From assembly GCF_040605635.1 (NCBI RefSeq), contig NZ_JBEXDG010000033.1, positions 1 to 64,000 of the forward strand: a DNA stretch of 64,000 nt. The letters run 5' to 3'. Position numbers and translations under genes: made by a program. Position 1 is the first letter of the stretch, and every line of letters starts with the position of its first letter. Below the pieces are notes generated by a model. That model searched no databases, was not told the origin of the DNA, and saw nothing but the letters and a program-made list of their open reading frames with translations. The DNA is from Dactylosporangium sp040605635. Its GTDB lineage: Bacteria; Actinomycetota; Actinomycetes; Mycobacteriales; Micromonosporaceae. This document shows, piece after piece, positions 16,148-23,966 of this stretch.

Positions 16148-17343
16148 CACAGCACCCCGTCGGCGTGCAGCTTCTCGACGTCCTCGGCGCTGAGACCCAG
16201 GCGGTCGCGGAAGATCTCCTCGTTGTGCGCGCCGAGCCTCGGGCCGGTCCACCGGATGTCGCCGGGGGTGGCGGACAGCCGGTACAGCACGTTCTGCATC
16301 CGCACGGGGCCGAGGTCGGGGTCGTCGACGGCGCGCAGGGTGCCGAGCGCGGCGTACTGCGGGTCGGCGAACACGCCGGCGATGTCGTTGATCGGGGCGA
16401 CCGCCGCCTCCGCGGCCTCGAACGCGGCGACCACGTCGGCGGCGTCGCGCTGGGCGATCCAGTCGCCGACGTAGCCGTCGAGGAGGTCGGCGTGCAGGGC
16501 GCGGGTGGCGCCGGCCGCGAACCACGGCTCGTCGATCACCTCGGGGTGCCCGACGAGCCGGAGCACGCGCTCGGCGACGGCCTGGGCGGACGTCGAGACG
16601 GCGAGCCACTTGCCGTCGCGGCTGCGGTACGTGTTCCTCGGCGCGTTGTTGACACTGCGGTTGCCGGTGCGTCCCTGGACGACGCCGAGCTGGTCGTAGA
16701 CCATGGGCTGCATCCCGAGCAGGGTCAGGATGGGCTCGATGATGGCCAGGTCGATCACCTGCCCCTTGCCGGTGCCGTGCCGGGCGAGCAACGCCGTCGT
16801 CACGGCCTGCGCGGTGGCGATGGCGGCGATCCCGTCGGCGAGGCCGAACGGCGGCAGGGTCGGCGGGCCGTCGGGCTCGCCCGTGATGGCCGCGAAGCCG
16901 CTCATCGCCTCGGCCAGGGTGCCGAAGCCGGGGCGCGACGCGTAGGGGCCGAACTGGCCGAACGCCGTCACCCTGGCGATCACGAGGCGCGGGTTGACCT
17001 CGGCGAGGACGTCGGGGCCGAGGCCCCAGCGCTCCAGGGTGCCGGGCCGGAAGTTCTCGATGAGCACGTCGGCGTCCGCGAGGAGGCGTTTGAGAAGCTC
17101 GGCGCCGGCGGGGCGGGACAGGTTGAGGGTGGCGCAGCGCTTGTTGCGCCCGAGCAGCGTCCACCACAGCGGCACGCCGTCCTTGGCGGGGCCGTGGCCG
17201 CGGGAAGGATCACCCTTCGCGGGATGCTCGATCTTGATGACGTCGGCGCCGAAGTCCCCGAGGATGGTGGCGGCGAGGGGGCCGGCGAACAGGGTGGACA
17301 CGTCCACGACCGTGATCCCTGCTAAGGCGGGCTGCAGTTCCAC
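16147..17343 (-). CDS. CaiB/BaiF family (class III) CoA-transferase 1
   Basis: A 398-aa CoA-transferase of the CaiB/formyl-CoA transferase type, which moves CoA from an acyl-CoA donor to a carboxylic acid through an enzyme-bound anhydride. Motifs are VDVSTLFAGPLAATILGDFGAD (about 13-34), ENFRPGTLERWGL (about 96-108) and the probable catalytic Asp170 in PFGLADGIAA. Length is normal. It leads an operon with the cyclase and MmgE/PrpD genes and is divergent from the hydantoinase across 75 bp. That gap contains a GGAAAC half-box shared with two other promoters of the locus. Substrate unknown. Confidence 0.92.
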   Translation of the reverse strand: MELQPALAGITVVDVSTLFAGPLAATILGDFGADVIKIEHPAKGDPSRGHGPAKDGVPLWWTLLGRNKRCATLNLSRPAGAELLKRLLADADVLIENFRPGTLERWGLGPDVLAEVNPRLVIARVTAFGQFGPYASRPGFGTLAEAMSGFAAITGEPDGPPTLPPFGLADGIAAIATAQAVTTALLARHGTGKGQVIDLAIIEPILTLLGMQPMVYDQLGVVQGRTGNRSVNNAPRNTYRSRDGKWLAVSTSAQAVAERVLRLVGHPEVIDEPWFAAGATRALHADLLDGYVGDWIAQRDAADVVAAFEAAEAAVAPINDIAGVFADPQYAALGTLRAVDDPDLGPVRMQNVLYRLSATPGDIRWTGPRLGAHNEEIFRDRLGLSAEDVEKLHADGVL

Positions 17344-17371
17344 CAGCAGAGCCTAACGGCACTTCCGCCGA

Positions 17372-17392
17372 AATGGAAACCCCGTTACTCTC
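17372..17392. promoter_or_regulatory. GGAAAC box 1, between CoA-transferase and hydantoinase genes
   Basis: AATGGAAAC (17372-17380) is identical to the left half of the perfect dyad at 21810-21830; the right half (GTTACTCTC) is only partly conserved. It sits in the 75-bp divergent promoter region. A further GGGAAAC lies at 17394-17400. Confidence 0.5.
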
Positions 17393-17418
17393 AGGGAAAC
17401 GCCGGAAAGGATGATCAC

Positions 17419-18837
17419 GTGGCGCGGTACGACCTGCTGGTTCGCAATGGCACGCTGGTGCTCCCATACACGGGCACGGTCCGGGCGGATCTCGCCGCGA
17501 AGGACGGACGTATCGTCGCGATCGGCGAGGATCTCGACGATGCGGACGAGGTCCTCGACGCGACCGGCAAGCTGGTGTTCCCGGGCGGCGTGGACGCGCA
17601 CTACCACCTCGGCATCTACCGGCCCCTCGCGGTCGACGCGGCCGAGGAGACCCGCTCGTCGCTGGTCGGCGGGGCGACGACCGTGCTGTCCTACTTCCGC
17701 ACCGGCCAGCACTACCTGAACAGGACCGGCGCCTACGAGGACATCCTGCCCGAGGTCCTCGACGCGGTGTCCGGCCACGCCTGGACCGACTACGGCTTCC
17801 ACCTCGCGCCGATGGACACCCGCCAGGTCGGCGAGGTGCCCGCGCTCGTGGACCGGCACGGGATCAGCTCGTTCAAGTACTACATGTTCTACAAGGGCTT
17901 CAACCTGTCCGCCGACTCCCGGGACGCGAAGGCGTTCACGATGAGCGACGAGTACGACCTCGGCCACCTCTACCAGATCATGGAGGCCGTCTCCGCCGCC
18001 GCCCAGGACACCGGCCGGCGGGTCTCGCTGTCGCTGCACTGCGAGCAGGCCGAGCTGATGCGGCTGTTCATCGAGCGGGTCCGCGCCGCCGGCGACCCGC
18101 AGACGCTGAAGGCGTACTCCGACGCCCGCCCGCCGCTCACCGAGCGGGTCGCGATCGGCGAGGCGACGACCCTGGCGGCGGCGACCGCGTGCCCGGTCAA
18201 CCTGCTGCACCTGTCCAGCGGTGAGGCGCTCGCGGCCGCGAACGAGGCCCGCCTCGCCCGTCCCGACCTGGACCTGCGCACCGAGGTCACCCTGCACCAC
18301 CTGTGCCTCAACTACGACGAGCTGTCCGGCCTCGGCGGCAAGGTCAACCCCCCGATCCGCAGCGCTCTTGACACGGAGGCGCTCTGGGCGGGGGTGCTGT
18401 CCGGCAAGGTCGACTGGATCGCCTCCGACCACGCGTGCTGCCTGGAGGAGCACAAGGGCGACGAGCTCTGGCCGGCGCTGCCCGGCTTCGGCGGCACCGG
18501 CCTGCTGTATCCGATCCTGCTCAGCGAGGGCATGCACAAGCGTGGCCTCGCCCCGCACCGGGTCGCCGAACTCGTCTCCGGCAACCCGGCCCGCGCCTAC
18601 GGCCTGTGGCCGCGCAAGGGCTCCCTGCTCGTCGGCCAGGACGCCGACCTCACCGTCGTGGACCCCGACCTCGAGCAGGAGGTCACCACCGACCTGCTGC
18701 TGTCCGGCCAGGACCACTGCCCGTTCGCCGGGCGCAAGGTCCGCGGCTGGCCCGTCGCCACCGTCCTGCGCGGCCAGGTCGCCTACCGCGACGGCGCCGT
18801 CGTCGGCACCCCCCGCGGCGCCTTCGTCCCCCGCTGA
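17419..18837 (+). CDS. Hydantoinase/dihydropyrimidinase-family amidohydrolase
   Basis: A 472-aa metal-dependent hydrolase that opens cyclic amides such as hydantoins or dihydropyrimidines. The full set of bimetal ligands is visible: H61 and H63 in DAHYHLG, the carbamylated Lys153 in SSFKYYMFYKG, H207 in SLHCEQ, H264 in NLLHLSS and D337 in IASDHA. Spacing matches D-hydantoinases. The GTG start has GGAAAGG eight bases upstream. It is divergent from CoA-transferase 1. With the amidase at 23966 (N-carbamoylsarcosine-amidase type) it could deal with a nitrogen-containing ring or ureido compound, but the natural substrate is not known. Confidence 0.92.
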   Translation: MARYDLLVRNGTLVLPYTGTVRADLAAKDGRIVAIGEDLDDADEVLDATGKLVFPGGVDAHYHLGIYRPLAVDAAEETRSSLVGGATTVLSYFRTGQHYLNRTGAYEDILPEVLDAVSGHAWTDYGFHLAPMDTRQVGEVPALVDRHGISSFKYYMFYKGFNLSADSRDAKAFTMSDEYDLGHLYQIMEAVSAAAQDTGRRVSLSLHCEQAELMRLFIERVRAAGDPQTLKAYSDARPPLTERVAIGEATTLAAATACPVNLLHLSSGEALAAANEARLARPDLDLRTEVTLHHLCLNYDELSGLGGKVNPPIRSALDTEALWAGVLSGKVDWIASDHACCLEEHKGDELWPALPGFGGTGLLYPILLSEGMHKRGLAPHRVAELVSGNPARAYGLWPRKGSLLVGQDADLTVVDPDLEQEVTTDLLLSGQDHCPFAGRKVRGWPVATVLRGQVAYRDGAVVGTPRGAFVPR

Positions 18838-18890
18838 GGCTCGTCGCCCGCTGAGCTCTTGTCGCCCGCTGAGGCTCGTCGCCCGCTGAC
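18831..18890 (+). repeat. Short tandem copies of a hydantoinase gene end
   Basis: The sequence TCGTCGCCCGCTGA, which mimics the end of the gene (CCGCTGA at 18831-18837), recurs at about 18841-18854, 18860-18873 and 18876-18889, each copy carrying its own TGA. It looks like local slippage duplication and gives back-up stop codons in one frame. Confidence 0.6.
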
Positions 18891-18939
18891 CCGCCCGATT
18901 CCAGGTTTCCGCAAGCTTCCTGCATTGCGACCGCTCGAT

Positions 18940-18979
18940 GCTGTCTCCCGTCACGCAGTTCCGACGGACGGGAGACAGC
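18940..18979 (+). promoter_or_regulatory. Hairpin covering the ribosome-binding site of the secreted protein
   Basis: GCTGTCTCCCGTC at 18940-18952 pairs perfectly with GACGGGAGACAGC at 18967-18979 (13-bp stem, 14-nt loop). The right arm holds GGGAG, the only good Shine-Dalgarno motif for the GTG at 18983. It could hide the ribosome-binding site in the mRNA, or be an operator. Confidence 0.55.
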
Positions 18980-18982
18980 GCA

Positions 18983-19432
18983 GTGCATCGTTTCGGACCC
19001 ATCGGCCGGCTGCTGGGGGTGACGGCGGCCGTGTCCGCCGTCGCGCTGGCCGTGAGCGGCGCCCCGGCGCACGCGGCCGGCTACAACACCCTGACCACGT
19101 ACATGACCAGCGCCAACAACAGCCAGCTGCGACTCGGGTACGGCACGTGGTACTCCAACCCCGTCGGCAGCACCGGCAACGGGTACGTCGAGGCCCACGA
19201 CTCGTACTGCGACGGGCTCAACGGCATCTTCGCGATGGTGACCGGCGCCGGCGGCAGCACCTGGTCGACGTCGGCACAGGGCTGCGGCCTGAGCAACTAC
19301 AAGGACATCCCGGCGGCGGCCCAGGGCGGTCCCGCGTACGGCGAGCGGATCACGCTGACGGTGTGCAAGCTGCTGCCCGACGGCAACTTCAAGAGCTGCT
19401 CGACCCGCGCCGCGGTCAACCGGCCGGTCTGA
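18983..19432 (+). CDS. Small secreted protein of unknown function
   Basis: A 149-aa exported protein. The first 31 residues form a signal peptide ending APAHA. The mature part (about 117 aa) has four cysteines (SYCDGLN, QGCGLS, TVCKLL, KSCSTR) that could form two disulfides, and is rich in Gly, Ser, Tyr and Asn. I recognise no family. The GTG at 18983 is preferred because the signal peptide starts there; an ATG at 18938 would put 15 extra residues and the hairpin inside the coding region. It stands alone between the hydantoinase and the leftward cupin operon. An extracellular role is the only safe statement. Confidence 0.7.
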   Translation: MHRFGPIGRLLGVTAAVSAVALAVSGAPAHAAGYNTLTTYMTSANNSQLRLGYGTWYSNPVGSTGNGYVEAHDSYCDGLNGIFAMVTGAGGSTWSTSAQGCGLSNYKDIPAAAQGGPAYGERITLTVCKLLPDGNFKSCSTRAAVNRPV

Positions 19433-19489
19433 GCCGGGCGGCTGCCACGGACGGACGGCCGCCGCCCGGCAGGGCGGCGGCCGGGTCCA

Positions 19490-20326
19490 CTACATGCCGT
19501 CGCCGGACCAGGGGCCGCGGGAGCGGGAGCGGACCGGGAGGGTGGAGATGACCGGGGCCTCGTGGGTGTGGTAGTTCTCGGCGGTGCCGCCCCACTTGAC
19601 CCACTCGTCGGTGGTGTACCAGTTGATGAGCTCGCCGTCGGAGCGGATGATCCAGTCGATCTCGGTCTCGGCGATGAAGTGGCCGTGCTTCACGCCGGCG
19701 GGGCGGAAGCAGTAGGTGCCCTCGTCGATGTCGCCGAAGTTGTACGCCATCTTGCCGCTGAGCGTGTAGAACTCCTCGTAGCAGGGGTGGTGCGCGAGGC
19801 GGTGGTCGCTCCAGCCCTTCGGCGCCCGGATCAGGCGGGTGTAGAAGCCGGTCTTCGGGTCGCGGTGCAGCAGCTTGATGTACAGCGGCGTGAGCGGCCC
19901 GACGGTCGGCGCCGCGACCCACTCCAGCTTCGACGGGTCGATGAGCGACGGCGCGCCTTCGGAGCGGGACGGGCCGTCGGGGTCGAAGCCGGCGTCGCCG
20001 TACTCGCGCCAGTGCAGGACGTGGCTACCTTCCCGGATCTTGATCCAGTCCATCGGCACGCCCTTGGGGACCTGCAGGTAGCCGCCCGGTCCGACCTCGG
20101 TGCCGCCGTACACCAGCGAACCCGACACGACGTAGAACTCGGTGTCGGCGTGCGGCACGCCCGGGCCTCGGCCCCAGTCGGCCGGGAACCGCAGCGACAG
20201 CGACGACGAGCCGTCCTCCTCGTCGGTGGACAGCCGCCGCTCGACGGCCCCGCCCTCCCCGAACGGCAGTTCGGCGGCGTGCCAGATGTAGTCGTCCTCG
20301 TGGATCAGCTCGACATGGGCCCTCAC
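19490..20326 (-). CDS. Double-cupin protein (DUF4437-like)
   Basis: A 278-aa protein with two cupin beta-barrels. Barrel 1 shows HADTEFYVVSGSLVYGG and VPKGVPMDW (about residues 45-85); barrel 2 shows HHPCYEEFYTLSGKMAYNFGD and PAGVKHGHF (about 175-215). His and Glu residues at cupin metal-binding positions are present, so a metal-dependent oxygenase, isomerase or lyase is possible. The GTG start has GGAG upstream and overlaps the ligase stop by 4 bp (GTGA). It is the last gene of the operon HMG-CoA-lyase-like, ligase, cupin. Reaction unknown; its place in the operon points to the catabolic pathway of this locus. Confidence 0.8.
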   Translation of the reverse strand: MRAHVELIHEDDYIWHAAELPFGEGGAVERRLSTDEEDGSSSLSLRFPADWGRGPGVPHADTEFYVVSGSLVYGGTEVGPGGYLQVPKGVPMDWIKIREGSHVLHWREYGDAGFDPDGPSRSEGAPSLIDPSKLEWVAAPTVGPLTPLYIKLLHRDPKTGFYTRLIRAPKGWSDHRLAHHPCYEEFYTLSGKMAYNFGDIDEGTYCFRPAGVKHGHFIAETEIDWIIRSDGELINWYTTDEWVKWGGTAENYHTHEAPVISTLPVRSRSRGPWSGDGM

Positions 20327-21804
20327 AGAGCACTCCTCAACTCTCGTTTCAACACCTTGCCAGCCGCGTTGCGGGGCAGCGCCGCGATCGGCCGGATCTC
20401 CTTCGGCACCTTGTGCCCGGCGAGCCGGTCCCGCAGGTGCTCGCGCAGCGCGTCCGGGTCCCACCCGGTCCCGGGACGCGCCACGACGTATGCGACGACC
20501 CGCTCGCCCCACCGGTCGTCGGGCTCGCCGACGACCGCGGCCTCCACGACCGACGGGTGCGCGGCCAGGGCCTCCTCGACGTCACGGGGGTAGACGTTCA
20601 CCCCACCGGTGATGATCAGGTCCTTCTTGCGGTCGACGATGGTGATGTACCCCTCGTCGTCGACCACGACCACGTCCCCGCTGGTCATGAAGCCGTCCGC
20701 GGTGGTGCACTCCGCGGTCGCCGCGGGGTTCGCGAGATATCCGTTCATGAGGAACGGCGACCGGCTGTAGAGCTCGCCGGGTGTGCCCGGGGCGACCGGC
20801 ACACCATCGTCGTCGACGACCCGGATCTCGGTCATGAACCAGGGATGGCCGACGGATCCGGCCTTGCGGCGGGCGTCGGCGGGGCGCAGGTTGGTGATGA
20901 CACCGGCCTCGGTGGAGCCGTAGAGCTCGTGCACGCCGACGCCGGGGAACGCTTCCAGGACCCATGCCTTGAGCGCGACGGGCAGCGCGGCCGCGTTGAA
21001 GTACAGCGTGTCGAGGCTGCGCAGGTCGTGCCCGGCGAGGCCGGCCTCGCGCAGGCCGACCGCGTGCGTCGGCACCAGGAACACCGACTGCAGGCGGTCC
21101 CGCCCGATCATGGCCAGGAGCGCGCCCGGGTCCCAGGCGCGCAGCATCGACACGGTCCCTCCGGTGAAGACGGCCGCGTAGGCGAACGCGAACCCTGCGC
21201 CGTGATACATCGGCGCGACGGCGACCGTGCGCCGGCCCGGTCCGAGCCCCCACTCCAGGGCGGTGCAGTAGAAGGTCAGGCAGCGGGAGCGGTGACTGAT
21301 GAGGACACCCTTCGGCGCGCCGGTGGTGCCCGAGGTGTACGCGATGCAGAACGGGTCCTGTTCACCGACCGGCACCCGCGGGTCGGTCGCGGAGGCCCTG
21401 GCGAGCGCGGCTTCGTAGGCCGGGCCGAGCGGCAGCGTGATGCCGACGTCCACGGCGCGGTCCTGCAGCACCGGGTCCAGGATCAGCGCCCGCGCGCCCG
21501 AGTGGCCGGCGATGTACGCGGTGTCGGCGGCCGTCTGGCGCGGGTTCAGCGGCACCATCGGCAGGCCGGCCTTCGCCAGCCCGGCGGCGATCTCGCAGTA
21601 CTCCAGGCGGTTGCCGGACAGGACCGCCACCGGGTCGCCGGGCCGCAGACCGGCGTCCAGGAGCGCGTTGGCCAGGCGGCTCGCCCGCTCGTCGAGGGCG
21701 GCGTACGTGAGCCGGCGGTCCCCGTCGATCACGGCGACCGTGTCCGGCGTGGCACGGGCGAACTCCCGCACGCCGTTGCAGATGTTCAGCTGAGCGCCAG
21801 TCAC
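20323..21804 (-). CDS. Acyl-CoA synthetase (AMP-dependent ligase)
   Basis: A 493-aa acid-CoA ligase of the ANL superfamily, which activates a carboxylic acid with ATP and CoA. The P-loop-like YTSGTTGAPKGV (about 156-167), the adenylate motif ELYGSTEAG (about 290-298), MTSGDVVVVDDEGYITIVDRKKD (about 374-396) and the catalytic Lys in NAAGKVLKREL near the C-terminus are all present. The GTG start overlaps the stop of the HMG-CoA-lyase-like gene (GTGA), and a perfect dyad lies 5 bp upstream. It probably makes the CoA ester that the neighbouring lyase or transferases handle. Chain length or aromatic preference cannot be read from the sequence. Confidence 0.92.
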   Translation of the reverse strand: MTGAQLNICNGVREFARATPDTVAVIDGDRRLTYAALDERASRLANALLDAGLRPGDPVAVLSGNRLEYCEIAAGLAKAGLPMVPLNPRQTAADTAYIAGHSGARALILDPVLQDRAVDVGITLPLGPAYEAALARASATDPRVPVGEQDPFCIAYTSGTTGAPKGVLISHRSRCLTFYCTALEWGLGPGRRTVAVAPMYHGAGFAFAYAAVFTGGTVSMLRAWDPGALLAMIGRDRLQSVFLVPTHAVGLREAGLAGHDLRSLDTLYFNAAALPVALKAWVLEAFPGVGVHELYGSTEAGVITNLRPADARRKAGSVGHPWFMTEIRVVDDDGVPVAPGTPGELYSRSPFLMNGYLANPAATAECTTADGFMTSGDVVVVDDEGYITIVDRKKDLIITGGVNVYPRDVEEALAAHPSVVEAAVVGEPDDRWGERVVAYVVARPGTGWDPDALREHLRDRLAGHKVPKEIRPIAALPRNAAGKVLKRELRSAL

Positions 21805-22715
21805 GGCGTAATGGAAACACCGTTTCCATTCTGAGGCAAGGGTGGGAACGGCGCCGTGCGGCCGAGCTGGGCGGGGGTCCGGATGCCGAGCCGTTCCCCG
21901 ATCCAGGTGCCGGTGGCGGCGAGGGCGGGCAGGTCGAGCCCGGTGTCGACGGCCATGCCGTGCAACAGGTACGTGAGGTCCTCGGTGGCGATGTTGCCGG
22001 TCGCCTGCGGCGCGAACGGGCAGCCGCCGATCCCGCCGATGCTGGCGTCGAGGGTCCGCACCCCGGCTTCGAGGGCGGCGACGGCGTTGGCGTAGCCGGT
22101 GTTGCGCGTGTTGTGGAAGTGCGCCCGCAGCGGCACGCCGAGGGCCTTCAGTTCGCGGACGAGTGTCCGCACCTGGGTGGGGACGCCGACGCCGATCGTG
22201 TCCGCGATCGCGATCTCGCGCGGTGCGGACCTGCAGGCCTCGGCGGCGATCTCGAGCACGCGGTCCACGGACACCTGGCCGGTGAACGGACAGCCGAACG
22301 CGGCCGCGATCGTCAGCGAGGCCGGAACGCCCGCCGCGGACGCGATCCCGTGCCAGACGTCGAGGGCCTCGGCGGTGGTGGTGCCCTGGTTGCGGCGGGA
22401 GAACTCGTCGGAGGCGACCACGACCACGTTGACCTCGTCGACCCCGGCTGCCAGGGCCCGGTCCAGGCCGCGCCGGTTGAGCACGAGGCCGATGTACGTG
22501 ACGCCGGCGCGGCGCGGCACCGACGCCATCACGGCCTCGGCGTCGGCCATCTGCGGCACCCGGCCCGGATGCACGAACGCGGTCGCCTCCACCCGGCGGA
22601 CGCCGGCGTCCAGGGCCCGCGTGATGTAGTCGACCTTGACCTCGGTCGGCAGCAGGACCTTCTCGTTCTGCAGGCCGTCGCGCGGACCCACCTCGACGAT
22701 CTCCACACCGGCCAT
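21801..22715 (-). CDS. HMG-CoA lyase family enzyme
   Basis: A 304-aa member of the DRE-TIM metallolyase family, which cleaves 3-hydroxy-3-methylglutaryl-CoA-like esters to acetyl-CoA and an oxoacid. The N-terminal EVGPRDGLQNE (about 8-18) carries the catalytic Arg-Asp pair, RAHFHNTRNTGYAN gives metal-binding histidines and GGIGGCPFAP the mobile catalytic Cys loop (about 242-251). The last ten codons (QNGNGVSITP) are specified by the operator-like dyad at 21810-21830, so the C-terminus looks like read-in of a former promoter. Its start is 57 bp from CoA-transferase 2, divergent. The true substrate may be a related branched acyl-CoA. Confidence 0.9.
   Translation of the reverse strand: MAGVEIVEVGPRDGLQNEKVLLPTEVKVDYITRALDAGVRRVEATAFVHPGRVPQMADAEAVMASVPRRAGVTYIGLVLNRRGLDRALAAGVDEVNVVVVASDEFSRRNQGTTTAEALDVWHGIASAAGVPASLTIAAAFGCPFTGQVSVDRVLEIAAEACRSAPREIAIADTIGVGVPTQVRTLVRELKALGVPLRAHFHNTRNTGYANAVAALEAGVRTLDASIGGIGGCPFAPQATGNIATEDLTYLLHGMAVDTGLDLPALAATGTWIGERLGIRTPAQLGRTAPFPPLPQNGNGVSITP
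21810..21830. promoter_or_regulatory. GGAAAC box 2, perfect dyad before the acyl-CoA ligase
   Basis: AATGGAAAC and GTTTCCATT flank 3 bp in perfect symmetry (9-3-9). The dyad lies 5 bp upstream of the ligase GTG, within the last codons of the HMG-CoA-lyase-like gene. The TGGAAA...TTTCCA layout resembles boxes bound by IclR-family proteins; no regulator within this locus is an obvious match. Confidence 0.65.
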
Positions 22716-22734
22716 CGCCGACCTCCGGTTCCTC

Positions 22735-22764
22735 TAGCGAAACAACGTTTCCAAACCGTACACT
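22735..22764. promoter_or_regulatory. GGAAAC box 3 and leaderless promoter of CoA-transferase 2
   Basis: GCGAAACAACGTTTCCAA (22737-22754) aligns with the dyad at 21810-21830 with 3-bp spacing and a perfect right half. A -10-like TACACT lies at 22759-22764, nine bases before the ATG at 22773, and there is no Shine-Dalgarno motif, so the transcript may be leaderless. The box would overlap the -35 region and block it. Confidence 0.55.
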
Positions 22765-22772
22765 CCCGAACC

Positions 22773-23966
22773 ATGGTTGGTCCGCTGTCTGACATCCGCG
22801 TCCTGGAGACCGGGACGCTGCTCGCCGGTCCGTTCGCCGGGCAGCTGCTCGGCGACTTCGGCGCCGAGGTCATCAAGCTGGAGGATCCCGGCAAAGGCGA
22901 CCCGATGCGCGAATGGGGCAGGGAGAAGCCGCACGGGCAGTCGCTGTGGTGGCCGGTCGTGGCCCGCAACAAGAAGTCCGTCACCTGCAACCTGCGCAGC
23001 CCCGCCGGGCAGGACCTGGTCCGCCGGCTCGTCGCCTCCTCCGACGTGCTCGTGGAGAACTTCCGGCCCGGCACGCTGGAGCGCTGGGGCCTCGGCTACG
23101 ACGAGCTGTCCGCGATCAACCCGCGGCTCGTGCTCGTCCGGGTCACCGGGTACGGGCAGACCGGCCCCTACGCGCCGCGGGCCGGGTTCGGGTCGATCGG
23201 TGAGGCGATGGGCGGCATCCGGCACGTCACCGGCGAGCCCGACCGCCCGTCCAGCCGCGTCGGCGTGTCCCTGGGCGACGCCCTCGCCGGCACCATGGCC
23301 GCCTACGGCGCCGTCATGGCCGTGCACGCCCGCTCCCGCACCGGTCGCGGCCAGGTCGTCGACTCCGCCATCTACGAGGCCGTCCTCACGTACATGGAGT
23401 CGCTGCTGCCGGAGTGGGTCGTCGCCGGGTACCAGCGCGAACGCACCGGCGCGATCCTGCCGAACGTCGCGCCCAGCAACGCCTACCCGACCGCGGACGG
23501 GGTCGACATCCTCATCGCCGGCAACCGCGACACCGTCTTCGCCCGCCTGTGCGAGGTGATGGGCCGGCCCTCGCTGGCGGAGGATCCCCGCTACGCGACG
23601 CACGGCGCCCGCGGGGCCAACCAGCAGGAGCTCGACGACACGATCGGCGCCTGGACCGCGACCCTGCCGGCGGATGAGACCCTCGCGTTGCTGCACGCGG
23701 CGGGTGTACCGGCGGGGAAGATCTACCGCCCCGCGGACATGCTCGCCGACCCGCACTTCGTCGCCCGGCAGTCCATCGTGGACGTCCCGCACCCCGGCTT
23801 CGGGACGCTGCCGATGCAGGCGCCGGCGCCGCGCCTGTCGGAGACCCCGGGTTCGATCCGCTGGGCCGGTCCCGCCCTCGGCGAGCACAACGAGTCCGTG
23901 TACGGCGACCTGCTGGGACTGTCCACCGAGGACCTGGAGAAGCTGCGCGCGGACGGCGTCGTCTGA
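22773..23966 (+). CDS. CaiB/BaiF family (class III) CoA-transferase 2
   Basis: A 397-aa CoA-transferase, clearly paralogous to the one at 16147 (shared FGAxVIKxE, ENFRPGTLERWGLG, GFGSIGEAMGG). The probable catalytic Asp169 lies in GVSLGDALAG. It ends LSTEDLEKLRADGVV, like CoA-transferase 1 (LSAEDVEKLHADGVL), showing recent common descent. The ATG at 22773 is the first residue of family homology; the frame extends far upstream without homology. Its TGA overlaps the ATG of the amidase gene (TGATG), so the two are coupled. Two transferases in one locus suggest two different CoA-activation steps or acids. Confidence 0.92.
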   Translation: MVGPLSDIRVLETGTLLAGPFAGQLLGDFGAEVIKLEDPGKGDPMREWGREKPHGQSLWWPVVARNKKSVTCNLRSPAGQDLVRRLVASSDVLVENFRPGTLERWGLGYDELSAINPRLVLVRVTGYGQTGPYAPRAGFGSIGEAMGGIRHVTGEPDRPSSRVGVSLGDALAGTMAAYGAVMAVHARSRTGRGQVVDSAIYEAVLTYMESLLPEWVVAGYQRERTGAILPNVAPSNAYPTADGVDILIAGNRDTVFARLCEVMGRPSLAEDPRYATHGARGANQQELDDTIGAWTATLPADETLALLHAAGVPAGKIYRPADMLADPHFVARQSIVDVPHPGFGTLPMQAPAPRLSETPGSIRWAGPALGEHNESVYGDLLGLSTEDLEKLRADGVV

